64,000 nucleotides of DNA from CAJQQY01 sp964564545 (GTDB lineage Bacteria; Bacteroidota; Bacteroidia; Chitinophagales; Saprospiraceae), in assembly GCA_964564545.1 (NCBI GenBank), contig CAZMBP010000095.1:62001-126000 (forward strand), read 5' to 3'. The notes under the pieces were generated by a model. It was not told the DNA's origin, did no database searches, and was given only the letters and a program-made list of their open reading frames with translations. How positions within the stretch are numbered: the stretch's first letter is position 1; each line of letters opens with the position of its first letter. The translations under genes and the position numbers were made by a program. This document shows positions 8,405-15,885 of the stretch, one piece after another.

Positions 8405-8463
8405 GGTGAACTGTTAATACTTTGACTCAATAATTTTAAAATAAATAAATCAAAATATTAAAA

Positions 8464-9489
8464 ATGGAAATGCAAGATTTTAAACCAAAGTCATTTTGGA
8501 AAAAACCGGAAGGGGTGACTGGAGCGATTTTTTTGACAGCTATTGTTGGAGGATTGGGATATTTAATTGCAACAAATACAGCTTTTTTTGCTGGCCTGTT
8601 TGCTAACACAATTACTCTAGTTGCAACACTTGCTGTTTTAGGAGCAGTTATTTATATGGTGCTTGATCCCAAAATGCGAAACCTAGTTTGGTATATGTAT
8701 AAAAGTGTGATGCGTTCAATTACTGGAATGTTTGTTCAGATTGATCCAATTGGAATCTTGAAATCATACACCGATGATTTAGCTGACAACCTTGGGAAAA
8801 TGAATAAGCAAATTGGTAAGCTAAAAGGTCAAATGCATAAGTTGAAAGAATTGATTGTCAATAACCAACGAGAAATCAAAAGCAACTTGACGCAAGCGAG
8901 CAAAGCAAAAGAAGTTAACAAAAAGAACATCATGATTCTTAAGTCTCGAAAAGCGGGACGATTAAAAGAATCAAATATGCGATTAGAAGACTTGTATAAA
9001 AAAATGGAAGTCTTGTATAGAGTTTTGACAAAGATGTATGAAAATTCCGAAATTCTTTTGGAAGATGTGAAAGATCAAGTGATGGTCAAAGAGCAAGAAT
9101 ACAAAGCAATCAAAGCAAGTGCTTCTGCAATGAAATCTGCAGCAAGTGTTATTTCTGGAAATCCAGATAAGCGAGCGATGTTTGACATGGCGATGGAAGC
9201 AGTTGCTGATGATGTAAGTAACAAAGTAGGGGAGATGGAAAGATTTATGGAAATGTCTTCGAATTTCATGGACTCGGTTGATTTACAAAATGGAGTATTT
9301 GAAGAAGAAGGATTGAAGATGTTAGAAAAGTGGGAGAAAGAAGGTGTGTCTAAAATCTTAGGAGAGGAAAAAACAATTATCGTTAGTCAAGCAAATAGCG
9401 ACGATGATGTTTTAGACTTAAATGAACCGATTGCAAAACCAATGCGAGATTCAGGTCATACCAATCAATATGATTCTCTTTTTGATTAG
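8464..9489 (+). CDS. Membrane-anchored PspA/IM30-like coiled-coil protein
   Basis: 341 aa. Two membrane helices are visible at ~18-36 and ~44-66 (GAIFLTAIVGGLGYLI; LVATLAVLGAVIYMV). A long helical coiled-coil region at ~95-290 follows, with MNKQIGKLKGQMHKLKEL, KEQEYKAIKASASAMKSAAS and DMAMEAVADDVSNKVGEMER. The charge pattern and the 'A/E/K heptads then internal Ala-rich hinge' layout resemble PspA/IM30 (ESCRT-III-like) proteins; true PspA lacks the two membrane helices, so this is a membrane-fixed relative or analogue. The acidic tail ends in DSLFD. The setting next to an ABC transporter suggests membrane-stress sensing or scaffolding (inference). Confidence 0.6.
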   Translation: MEMQDFKPKSFWKKPEGVTGAIFLTAIVGGLGYLIATNTAFFAGLFANTITLVATLAVLGAVIYMVLDPKMRNLVWYMYKSVMRSITGMFVQIDPIGILKSYTDDLADNLGKMNKQIGKLKGQMHKLKELIVNNQREIKSNLTQASKAKEVNKKNIMILKSRKAGRLKESNMRLEDLYKKMEVLYRVLTKMYENSEILLEDVKDQVMVKEQEYKAIKASASAMKSAASVISGNPDKRAMFDMAMEAVADDVSNKVGEMERFMEMSSNFMDSVDLQNGVFEEEGLKMLEKWEKEGVSKILGEEKTIIVSQANSDDDVLDLNEPIAKPMRDSGHTNQYDSLFD

Positions 9490-9499
9490 AAATGAAAAC

Positions 9500-9593
9500 G
9501 ATTGACGTTAGACGTTAGACGTTGAACGTTTTACGGTTTTCAAAATGCAATAATTCTGGGGACCGTAAAACGTCTAACGTAAAACGTTCAACA
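9500..9593. repeat. ACGTTTTACG-type inverted repeat (family R4)
   Basis: Tandem GACGTTAGACGTT and GTTGAACGTTTTACGGT on the left face ACCGTAAAACGTCTAACG and CGTAAAACGTTCAAC on the right, across a ~25-base loop. It lies between the PspA-like gene and the SBP-OmpA gene and shares its core with 6117-6199. It may stabilise or separate mRNA segments within the operon. Confidence 0.7.
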
Positions 9594-9647
9594 ACTTAAA
9601 ATTTTCCGAACAAATATTTTATAAATAAATAATACAATTAAAACAAC

Positions 9648-11234
9648 ATGGCAAGGAAACTCACCACATTTTCAAAATTATTAATAACCCTAATAATTGT
9701 AGCGATACTTTTCTTTGGAATTACTTATCTAAGAGATAATGGATTCTTTGGAGATATAGCAACAGAAAATACAGAAGAAGTTGGCAACTCAGGTTCAAAT
9801 TCTTCTACAAACTCAACTTCTTCAAATTCAGGAAGCAGCTCATCTGATGATGTAATCAAAGTAGGTGTAGTAACTTGGGGAGGATATGCAGGTGGACAAT
9901 ACTTTAATGAAGGTTTTGAAGCAACTACTAAATCTCGATTTTATAAAGACTATGGATTCAAAGTAGAATTCCAAGTATTAGATGATTTTGATGCATCTCG
10001 AAATGCATTCAAATCAGGTGATGTAGATTTACTTTGGGCGACTATTGATGCCTTCCCAACAGAAGTTGGAGGATTATCAGATTTTGATCCAGTTGTAGTT
10101 TTTCAAGCAGACTGGTCAAGAGGTGGAGATGCAATTGTAGCTCGAAGAGGAATTACTAGTGTTGCAGATTTGAAAGGTAAAAAAATTGCTGTAGCGGAAA
10201 TGACACCTTCTCATTCGTTTTTGATTTGGTTGATGGAAGCAGGTGGATTGTCTGTAAACGATGTGGAAATTTTAGGACAACCTAGTGCAATTGATGCAGC
10301 GGAGGTTTTCAAAAGTGGACGATGTGATGCAGCAGTTGTATGGAGTCCAGATGATATTTTGAGTTTGAAAGCTGTACCAGGAAGTAGAGTTTTGGAAAGT
10401 TCAAGATCAGCAGCTTACATTATCGCAGATGTGTTTTTTGCAAAAAGAGCATTTGTTGATGCGAATAAAGAAAGAGTTCGTCAACTGTACGAAGGTTGGA
10501 TGAAAGGTGCTGCAGAAATCAATTCAAACACATCTTCTAGAAAAAAGGCAGCAGCGATTTTATCTGAAGAATTTACAGAGAGAGGAACTCCTTTGACTCC
10601 TGAAGAAGCTGATGAAATGATTGGAAATGTTCGGTTAACCACTCATGGAGATAACAAAAACTTCTTCCGGCTGAATAGTGATTATAAAGGTGTTGCTGGT
10701 GATGATCTGTATCGAAATATGACTGATAAATATACTGATTTGAAATATATCGAAGGTCGAGTTCCAGCATGGAGACAAGTAGCTTATCCATCATTAGTGA
10801 GTTCAACTACCTTGGCTGACCCTATTCATTTTTCTGAAAAAGCTAAAAGTTATACCAAAGCAACAAAAGCGGATGAAACTAAAACTGCTCTAGCAACTAA
10901 AGCAGTTAGTATCTCCTTCCGAACTGGAGAATTCCAATTGGATGACAATGCGAAATATATTATCGACAAAGAATTTGTTGATATTGCAAAAGTCTTTAAT
11001 TCTCGTATTCGTATCGAGGGAAATACAGATAATGTGGGGAGTGCGTCAAGTAATAAAGCACTTTCATTGAAGCGTGCAAATGCGGTTGCTAACTATTTAA
11101 TTACAGAACACGGAATGCCTCGGAATCGATTTATTATTGTTGGAAATGGTCCAGACAAACCTGTAGCTAGCAATAATACAGAGAAAGGTCGAGCGAAAAA
11201 TAGAAGAACTGATTTTGAGTTGATCGCTGAATAA
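9648..11234 (+). CDS. Membrane-anchored ABC substrate-binding protein fused to OmpA peptidoglycan-binding domain
   Basis: 528 aa. A single uncleaved membrane anchor at ~10-29 (LLITLIIVAILFFGITYL) is followed by a Ser/Asn-rich linker (~47-67). A NrtA/SsuA/TauA-type periplasmic binding domain runs from ~69 to ~400: VGVVTWGGYAGGQYFNEG, SGDVDLLWATIDAFP, VADLKGKKIAVAEMTPSH, SGRCDAAVVWSPDD. The C-terminus (~415-528) is OmpA-like: FRTGEFQLDDNAKYII, IEGNTDNVGSASSN, LSLKRANAVANYL, GRAKNRRTDFEL, keeping the Asp and Arg that hold diaminopimelate. The protein would bridge inner membrane and cell wall, with the solute-binding domain between. This differs from free or lipid-anchored binding proteins. Permease and ATPase follow in the same operon. 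Confidence 0.88.
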   Translation: MARKLTTFSKLLITLIIVAILFFGITYLRDNGFFGDIATENTEEVGNSGSNSSTNSTSSNSGSSSSDDVIKVGVVTWGGYAGGQYFNEGFEATTKSRFYKDYGFKVEFQVLDDFDASRNAFKSGDVDLLWATIDAFPTEVGGLSDFDPVVVFQADWSRGGDAIVARRGITSVADLKGKKIAVAEMTPSHSFLIWLMEAGGLSVNDVEILGQPSAIDAAEVFKSGRCDAAVVWSPDDILSLKAVPGSRVLESSRSAAYIIADVFFAKRAFVDANKERVRQLYEGWMKGAAEINSNTSSRKKAAAILSEEFTERGTPLTPEEADEMIGNVRLTTHGDNKNFFRLNSDYKGVAGDDLYRNMTDKYTDLKYIEGRVPAWRQVAYPSLVSSTTLADPIHFSEKAKSYTKATKADETKTALATKAVSISFRTGEFQLDDNAKYIIDKEFVDIAKVFNSRIRIEGNTDNVGSASSNKALSLKRANAVANYLITEHGMPRNRFIIVGNGPDKPVASNNTEKGRAKNRRTDFELIAE

Positions 11235-11252
11235 GATAAACGAAATCAATTA

Positions 11253-11285
11253 GCGGTGTTAGGGCTTAAAGCTTTAACACCGCTT
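11253..11285. repeat. Hairpin between SBP-OmpA and permease genes
   Basis: AGCGGTGTTA at 11253-11262 pairs exactly with TAACACCGCT at 11276-11285; the loop contains a further short GGCTTAAAGC stem. No U-tract follows, so it is more likely an RNA-stability or partial-attenuation element than a full terminator. Confidence 0.5.
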
Positions 11286-11305
11286 ACTAATTTATAAAAC
11301 GAAAT

Positions 11306-12424
11306 ATGGAACTATTCAAACTCCGTGGTGATCTCAGCCGTTCACAAAGTCTCATCTTAGGATTAGTTGGATTTGTAATTTTGATAATTGTTTGGTGGTT
11401 GGTGGCAGAAATGCTTTCGATTAAGAGACCAATTATTGAAGGTTTTGATTCTAGGTTAGAGTCTTCGATTGGAAAAGATCCAGAAGTACATCAGCGATAT
11501 TTGGATTCAATTGCAAAAGTCGATTCAATTAATTTTGCTAATGCAACTGAGTTTGAAAAAGTCTATCCATTATTTCCCACGCCACTCCAAGTAGTTCAAT
11601 CATTTCCGGAACTCATTCAAAAAGATGAATTATTTCAGCAAACAGGACGATCTCTCTGGCTGAATATTCAAGGATATTTTTGGGCGATTTTTATAGCTGT
11701 ACCCATTGGATTTTTGATTGGATTATTTCCTCTTTTCAAAGGATTATTTAGCAAACAAGTTGATGCGATGCGGTTTTTACCGTTGACCGCTTTGACTGGT
11801 TTATTTATCATTTGGTTTGGAATTGAAGATCAGATGAAGATTGCCTTTTTGGCTTTTGGTATTTTGGTTTACTTATTACCTGTGGTTTCTCAACGAGTAT
11901 TTGAGGTGCAGAATGTTTATCTGAAAACTGTATTTACCCTCGGTGCAACTGATTGGCAAACGATTAAAACGGTTTATTTCCCTTCCGTAATGTCTCGGTT
12001 AATGGATGATATTCGAGTGTTGACTGCCATCTCTTGGACATATATTATCATTGCCGAATTACTGAATCGGCAGGGAGGAATTGGTTCTTTAATGTACATC
12101 AAAGCTCGGCAAGGACAAATTGAAAAAGTATTTGCTGGACTGATAGTGATCATTATTATTGGTTTTCTACAAGATCGAATTTTCCAATTTATAGATAAAA
12201 GAATATTCCCTCATAAATATTTAAATACTCAACCAACTGGATTAAAAGAATCTCAATCAGGAATATTGTTGCTTCTTGGAGGTGTTTTATTTGCGTTGTT
12301 ATTGAAAGTGATGTTACCAAATGCAGGATGGATAATGAGTTCGTTATTACCAGTTATTTTGATTGGGGGAGTTTTATTTGTGGCCTATGGTGAATTTAAA
12401 ATTCTGCAAAACGCTAAGGCGTAA
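11306..12424 (+). CDS. ABC transporter permease, SsuC/TauC/NrtB type
   Basis: 372 aa. One membrane helix (~16-37) is followed by a periplasmic segment of ~80 residues rich in charged residues, then the BPD_transp_1 core (~118-300). The cytoplasmic EAA-like loop that contacts the ATPase is at ~205-232 (TLGATDWQTIKTVYFPS). Two extra helices follow at ~318-334 and ~343-361 (LLLLGGVLFALLLKVM; LLPVILIGGVLFVAYG). The usual family length is about 250-280 aa, so the N-terminal periplasmic insert and the C-terminal hairpin are additions. The partners are the SBP-OmpA protein upstream and the ATPase downstream. Confidence 0.87.
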   Translation: MELFKLRGDLSRSQSLILGLVGFVILIIVWWLVAEMLSIKRPIIEGFDSRLESSIGKDPEVHQRYLDSIAKVDSINFANATEFEKVYPLFPTPLQVVQSFPELIQKDELFQQTGRSLWLNIQGYFWAIFIAVPIGFLIGLFPLFKGLFSKQVDAMRFLPLTALTGLFIIWFGIEDQMKIAFLAFGILVYLLPVVSQRVFEVQNVYLKTVFTLGATDWQTIKTVYFPSVMSRLMDDIRVLTAISWTYIIIAELLNRQGGIGSLMYIKARQGQIEKVFAGLIVIIIIGFLQDRIFQFIDKRIFPHKYLNTQPTGLKESQSGILLLLGGVLFALLLKVMLPNAGWIMSSLLPVILIGGVLFVAYGEFKILQNAKA

Positions 12425-12439
12425 AAATCCTTTTTTCAA

Positions 12440-12775
12440 ATGATTAACCAAGAGTTGAAAGATAAAATAATTGAAATTTTTCAAGAATTGGATTCATTTA
12501 AGGATAGCCGAATTTCTATAAAAGTTGCTATCTCAACTAATCGAGATAATTTTGATAGACACTTCACTTCTTTCTCAAAATTTGAATTTGTGATGAAAGA
12601 ATTTGGAGTTAGATTGAGCGGAAATAGAGCTATGTTTTGGGGAGAAAAACAATCATATGAAATAGGTGGAGATCATATTATTCAAATATCAAAAACAGGA
12701 GAAAGGGACTTTGAGGTTTTAGAAAAATACAGCGAAAAAGTTTTTAGAAAATCAACGATTAAATTTTTGAAATAA
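12440..12775 (+). CDS. Hypothetical 111-aa protein inside the ABC operon
   Basis: I do not recognise this protein. It has no signal peptide, membrane segment or cysteine, and mixes alpha and beta: KDKIIEIFQELDSF, RISIKVAIS, RDNFDRHFTSFSKFEFVM, IIQISKTGERDFEVLEKY. It begins 15 bases after the permease stop and ends 36 bases before the ATPase start, on the same strand, so it is co-transcribed with them. Such placement between the two core transporter genes is unusual and may mark an accessory regulator or a recent insertion. Codon use looks like that of the neighbours. Confidence 0.65.
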   Translation: MINQELKDKIIEIFQELDSFKDSRISIKVAISTNRDNFDRHFTSFSKFEFVMKEFGVRLSGNRAMFWGEKQSYEIGGDHIIQISKTGERDFEVLEKYSEKVFRKSTIKFLK

Positions 12776-12811
12776 CTTCAAAAGTTAATTCAACTAAATA
12801 GAAAAACAAAA

Positions 12812-13615
12812 ATGCCAAATTTCCAAAATTCAGAACTAGATAACATCATCGAAATGCGAGGCATCGGCCAAAGTTACGATGGAGGAAAAAATTGGATCAT
12901 CAAAGACTTAGAATTTTTGGTAGAAGACAAACCTGCGCAAGGACAATTTATTGTGATCTTAGGAATGTCTGGTTGCGGAAAATCAACTCTTTTAAGATAT
13001 GTGGCAGGTCTTCAACAACCTACCGAAGGAAAATTATTACTCAAAGATAAACACATCGGCAAGGACAATCGAGTAAGTATGGTTTTCCAACAATACTCTT
13101 CATTACCTTGGTTATCCGTATTGGATAACGTTGGTTTAGCATTGCAATATAAAGGTGTATCTAAAGCTGAGCGCGATGCCAAGGCGATGGAGCTCATCAC
13201 AAAAGTAGGTCTTGCCGGTCACGAACATAAATATGCTCAGTACCCAACTTTGTCTGGAGGACAGTTGCAAAGAGTTGCTATTGCTCGAAGTTTGTTGGCA
13301 AACTCAGATATACTTTTGATGGACGAACCTTTTGGTGCATTAGATGTGAGTACTCGATTGCAGATGCAAGATTTGTTGCTGGATATTTGGAATGAGTATC
13401 ACCCGACGATTGTGTTTGTGACGCATGATATTCCAGAAGCAGTTTATTTGGCTGATGATATTTATATTATGAAATCAGCGCCTTCTCGATTCGTTGAACA
13501 CATTAATGTTGATTTACCGTTGAAAAGGGATCGTTCAACGAAGAGAGATCCACGATATATTGAGTTAGTTCAACAAGTGGAAGATACCATGATTCGAGTA
13601 GCAGAAATGGGATAA
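12812..13615 (+). CDS. ABC transporter ATP-binding protein, SsuB/TauB/NrtD type
   Basis: 267 aa with all nucleotide-binding motifs: Walker A GMSGCGKST (51-59), Q-loop VFQQYSSLPW (91-100), signature LSGGQLQRVAIARS (147-160), Walker B ILLMDEPFGALD (167-178) and H-switch VFVTHDIPEA. This is the energy-providing subunit of the importer-like complex with the permease and SBP-OmpA. The Q-loop 'SLPW' and the D-loop match the nitrate/sulfonate/taurine subfamily, but the substrate cannot be read from the sequence. The MBL-fold gene follows after 21 bases. Confidence 0.93.
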   Translation: MPNFQNSELDNIIEMRGIGQSYDGGKNWIIKDLEFLVEDKPAQGQFIVILGMSGCGKSTLLRYVAGLQQPTEGKLLLKDKHIGKDNRVSMVFQQYSSLPWLSVLDNVGLALQYKGVSKAERDAKAMELITKVGLAGHEHKYAQYPTLSGGQLQRVAIARSLLANSDILLMDEPFGALDVSTRLQMQDLLLDIWNEYHPTIVFVTHDIPEAVYLADDIYIMKSAPSRFVEHINVDLPLKRDRSTKRDPRYIELVQQVEDTMIRVAEMG

Positions 13616-13636
13616 ATTAAAATTAAATTCTTTTTT

Positions 13637-14485
13637 ATGAATGTAATCGAGACGTTTGATTTTGAAGAAATAAAAGGATTTAAGTTTGGTAAATCCCTTT
13701 TTGGTCAACCCAAATTATTCTCGCACATTTATTTTATCGACGGCTTAATGATTGACACCGGCCATACCAAAATGGCTTCAAAAATTTTCCATCAAGTCAA
13801 AGACCTTCCTGTAAAACAAATTTTCATCACTCATCACCATGAGGATCATTCTGGCAATATTGCAAGAATGCAATCTCATTTTGATTGCCCAGTTTATGCC
13901 TCGGCATTGTGTGGTGAAATGATGAAATCTCCTCCGCCAATTAGTTTTATCCAAAAAATGTCTTGGGGCAATCGACCTCCTTTTAAGAATATTATTTCAA
14001 AATCAAGTTTTATCAAAACTGAAAATTACAAATTTGAAATAATTCCCATTCCTGGACACGCAGTTGATATGGTTGCACTTTATGAGCCTAATAAGAAATG
14101 GTTATTTTCTGCTGACCTGTATGTAAATTCTTACATCGCTTATTTTTTGGAAAATGAAAGTACGTTGGATCAGATTAATTCAATAAAACGAATTCTAGAA
14201 TTGGATTTTGATGTGATGCTATGTGGTCATAATCCACAGTTTAAAAATGGAAAAGCCAAACTGAAAAAGAAGTTATTATTTCTTGAAAAACTCTTTGACG
14301 ATATTGCCAAGTTATATGAAAAGAATTACTCCGCTGAAGAGATTTTTAAAAAACTGGAGTTTAAAGAATATTGGTATGTGAGAATTCTTTCGAATGGGAA
14401 TTTATCAAGATTAAATATGGTGAAATCAGTCATCAGAGATATCGAGAATGAGAAAAGAAAAGTAAAAACGAGTCCTATTCTATAA
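13637..14485 (+). CDS. Metallo-beta-lactamase-fold hydrolase
   Basis: 282 aa. The MBL metal motif THHHEDHSGN is at 65-74, with the later ligands in PIPGHAVDMVALYE (~138), FSADLYVNSY (~157) and LCGHNPQ (~194), so both metal sites look intact. The ~80 C-terminal residues are helical (a possible substrate lid). The gene follows the ATPase by 21 bases and probably ends the operon; it overlaps the convergent dioxygenase-like gene by 11 bases. Possible activities include thioesterase, lactonase or phosphodiesterase; none can be chosen. Confidence 0.88.
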   Translation: MNVIETFDFEEIKGFKFGKSLFGQPKLFSHIYFIDGLMIDTGHTKMASKIFHQVKDLPVKQIFITHHHEDHSGNIARMQSHFDCPVYASALCGEMMKSPPPISFIQKMSWGNRPPFKNIISKSSFIKTENYKFEIIPIPGHAVDMVALYEPNKKWLFSADLYVNSYIAYFLENESTLDQINSIKRILELDFDVMLCGHNPQFKNGKAKLKKKLLFLEKLFDDIAKLYEKNYSAEEIFKKLEFKEYWYVRILSNGNLSRLNMVKSVIRDIENEKRKVKTSPIL

Positions 14486-15188
14486 TCTCAAAGCTCAGTA
14501 AATCAATCCAACCACTTTCCTTTGATTCATCTTCCAATTTTATTGGAGTCAACTGATGAGAGATGTTTTTCAAATTACCACTCTTGTTTTTCAAAAAAAC
14601 AAAATCGCCCGCTTCTAGTTTTTGTTGAAAAATAACCTCAATGGAATCATCATCTTTTAATTCAATAATTTGAGACTCACCACCTAAAATATTTTCTCTA
14701 TGCAAAATTATCAGCGAGCCTTCAAAATTAATATGTTCATTTTTAAAAACTTTTGTAATACCATTTGAAATTTTTGTTCTCAAAAATCGAACTTCAACTT
14801 TTGCAGAATCTGTCGGCAATTCGTTTTTTATAAATTTATAAAATTGCGAAAAAACACTTCCAAAAATATGATGAATTGGTTTGGACAGAAATTCTCTTTT
14901 TAAAAAATAACTTACAGGAAATTCGTTTGCGTTTTCCATCGCCATAAAAAATCGAAGACCTTTTAAGGTCACACCAAAGGTAACTAAAGTATTTTTCGTT
15001 TGAACCGAGATATCTAAATCACTTTTTTCCCAGGGCAAGTCATCAAAAAAAATAGCAAAAGTCTCTAAACATAATTTAGGTTGAATATAAAAATCTTTCA
15101 AATTACTTATTCGAACAATCGAATTAATTGGCCTTCCAATTTTATTGGAAATGGTCACGTGAGTAATTGGAAATTTTTTATTTTTCAT
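14475..15188 (-). CDS. 2OG-Fe dioxygenase-like protein (PF10014-like), HxD motif not seen
   Basis: 237 aa. The C-terminal third follows the pattern of the isoleucine-dioxygenase/BsmA-type 2OG-Fe family: VEVRFLRTKI (131-140), SLIILHRENILGGESQI (158-174), LEAGDFVFLKN (191-201), ISHQLTPI (209-216) and a final DLLSFEI. The distal iron histidine is present (H211). Where the family has HxDG before the 'RxNxxGG' block, this protein shows KNEHINF, so the canonical HxD pair is not seen. It could be inactive, or use H152 differently. It overlaps the MBL gene tail to tail. The assignment rests on pattern memory and is moderate. Confidence 0.5.
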   Translation of the reverse strand: MKNKKFPITHVTISNKIGRPINSIVRISNLKDFYIQPKLCLETFAIFFDDLPWEKSDLDISVQTKNTLVTFGVTLKGLRFFMAMENANEFPVSYFLKREFLSKPIHHIFGSVFSQFYKFIKNELPTDSAKVEVRFLRTKISNGITKVFKNEHINFEGSLIILHRENILGGESQIIELKDDDSIEVIFQQKLEAGDFVFLKNKSGNLKNISHQLTPIKLEDESKESGWIDLLSFEIIE

Positions 15189-15194
15189 ATATTA

Positions 15195-15290
15195 TTTCGT
15201 AGAGGTAATCCCTTGTGGGTGCCCCGCGCTGTGAGAAAAAAAAATAACATCTCGGGCAACTTACAAGGGAGGGATTGCCTCTACGAAAAA
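15195..15290. repeat. CGTAGAGG-type inverted repeat (family R3)
   Basis: TCGTAGAGGTAATCCC at 15197-15212 pairs, with one G-T pair, with GGGATTGCCTCTACGA at 15271-15286; an inner CCTTGTGGGTGCCC / GGGCAACTTACAAGG extends the stem. The GC content is well above the surroundings. Similar 'GTAGAGGCAATCCC' repeats are common in Bacteroidota and cyanobacterial genomes. It lies 7 bases upstream of the dioxygenase-like start codon, and may terminate the TerB-like gene transcript. Confidence 0.75.
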
Positions 15291-15356
15291 TCCCTTCTTT
15301 CGATTCGAATACGAAAGGAGGGACATTTCTAATCAAAAATATATTTTGAAATATAT

Positions 15357-15686
15357 TTACAGTAATTTTTTTAAAATTCGCATCAAATTCTTTTCTAATA
15401 AACTAAATTCTCCATCAGCCATAAATTCTTGTTTCATCATATCTAATAACTCATTAGTTCGTTCAGCAGTTGGAAAATATAAACCTTTATAGGAAAGGAT
15501 AGTATTAATTTTATTGATGTCTGACATGGAATTATATTCCTTCCAAATTTCCTCAAAAGTTTCTTCATTTACTTTTTGCATAATAGCGTCCTTTTCATCT
15601 GTAGTGACTTTTAAATCTGCAGATGCGGCATACAACATTAAAAAAGCTGAGAACTCTTGAAAATTCCACTTTGGGTGATCACTCAT
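15357..15686 (-). CDS. TerB-like helical protein (copy 1)
   Basis: 109 aa, all-helical, no signal peptide. The TerB/TerB-like layout is visible: FQEFSAFLMLYAASADLKVT followed by an acidic TDEKDAI, and at the C-terminus FMADGEFSLLEKNLMRIL, a second 'ADG...E' turn. TerB-fold proteins occur in tellurite/stress gene sets and as solitary helical modules. Two further TerB-like genes lie at 19336 and 21339. The role here is unknown; similarity in fold does not imply tellurite resistance. Confidence 0.6.
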   Translation of the reverse strand: MSDHPKWNFQEFSAFLMLYAASADLKVTTDEKDAIMQKVNEETFEEIWKEYNSMSDINKINTILSYKGLYFPTAERTNELLDMMKQEFMADGEFSLLEKNLMRILKKLL

Positions 15687-15867
15687 TTTGATTTCGTTTT
15701 GTTTGTAAAAGTAAAAATTTTTTCCAAAAAAGAAAGCCTAAATAATTTTGAGAATTATTTATTTTATCAATGAAGGTCTACATTGAATATTTCATATTAT
15801 GAATTTTATCAATAAAATAAAATCTATATTTTGTCTATTGATAGCAACAAGTTCTATTTAAAATACT

Positions 15868-15875
15868 TATTTTTG
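15868..15875 (+). promoter_or_regulatory. Likely -7 element upstream of the WG-repeat gene
   Basis: TATTTTTG matches TAnnTTTG. No TTTG lies 17-23 bases upstream. Transcription would start near 15882, which argues that translation starts at GTG 15940 rather than TTG 15886. Confidence 0.4.
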
Positions 15876-15885
15876 TATCCTTTCG

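Noticed and set aside
7700..13615. Calling the operon a nitrate, taurine or phosphate importer
   Set aside because: Subfamily resemblance of the binding protein and ATPase does not fix the substrate, and the anchored SBP-OmpA design argues against a standard importer.
15081..15332. 83-aa rightward frame across the R3 palindrome
   Set aside because: It overlaps the dioxygenase-like gene on the other strand and translates the repeat; no family pattern.
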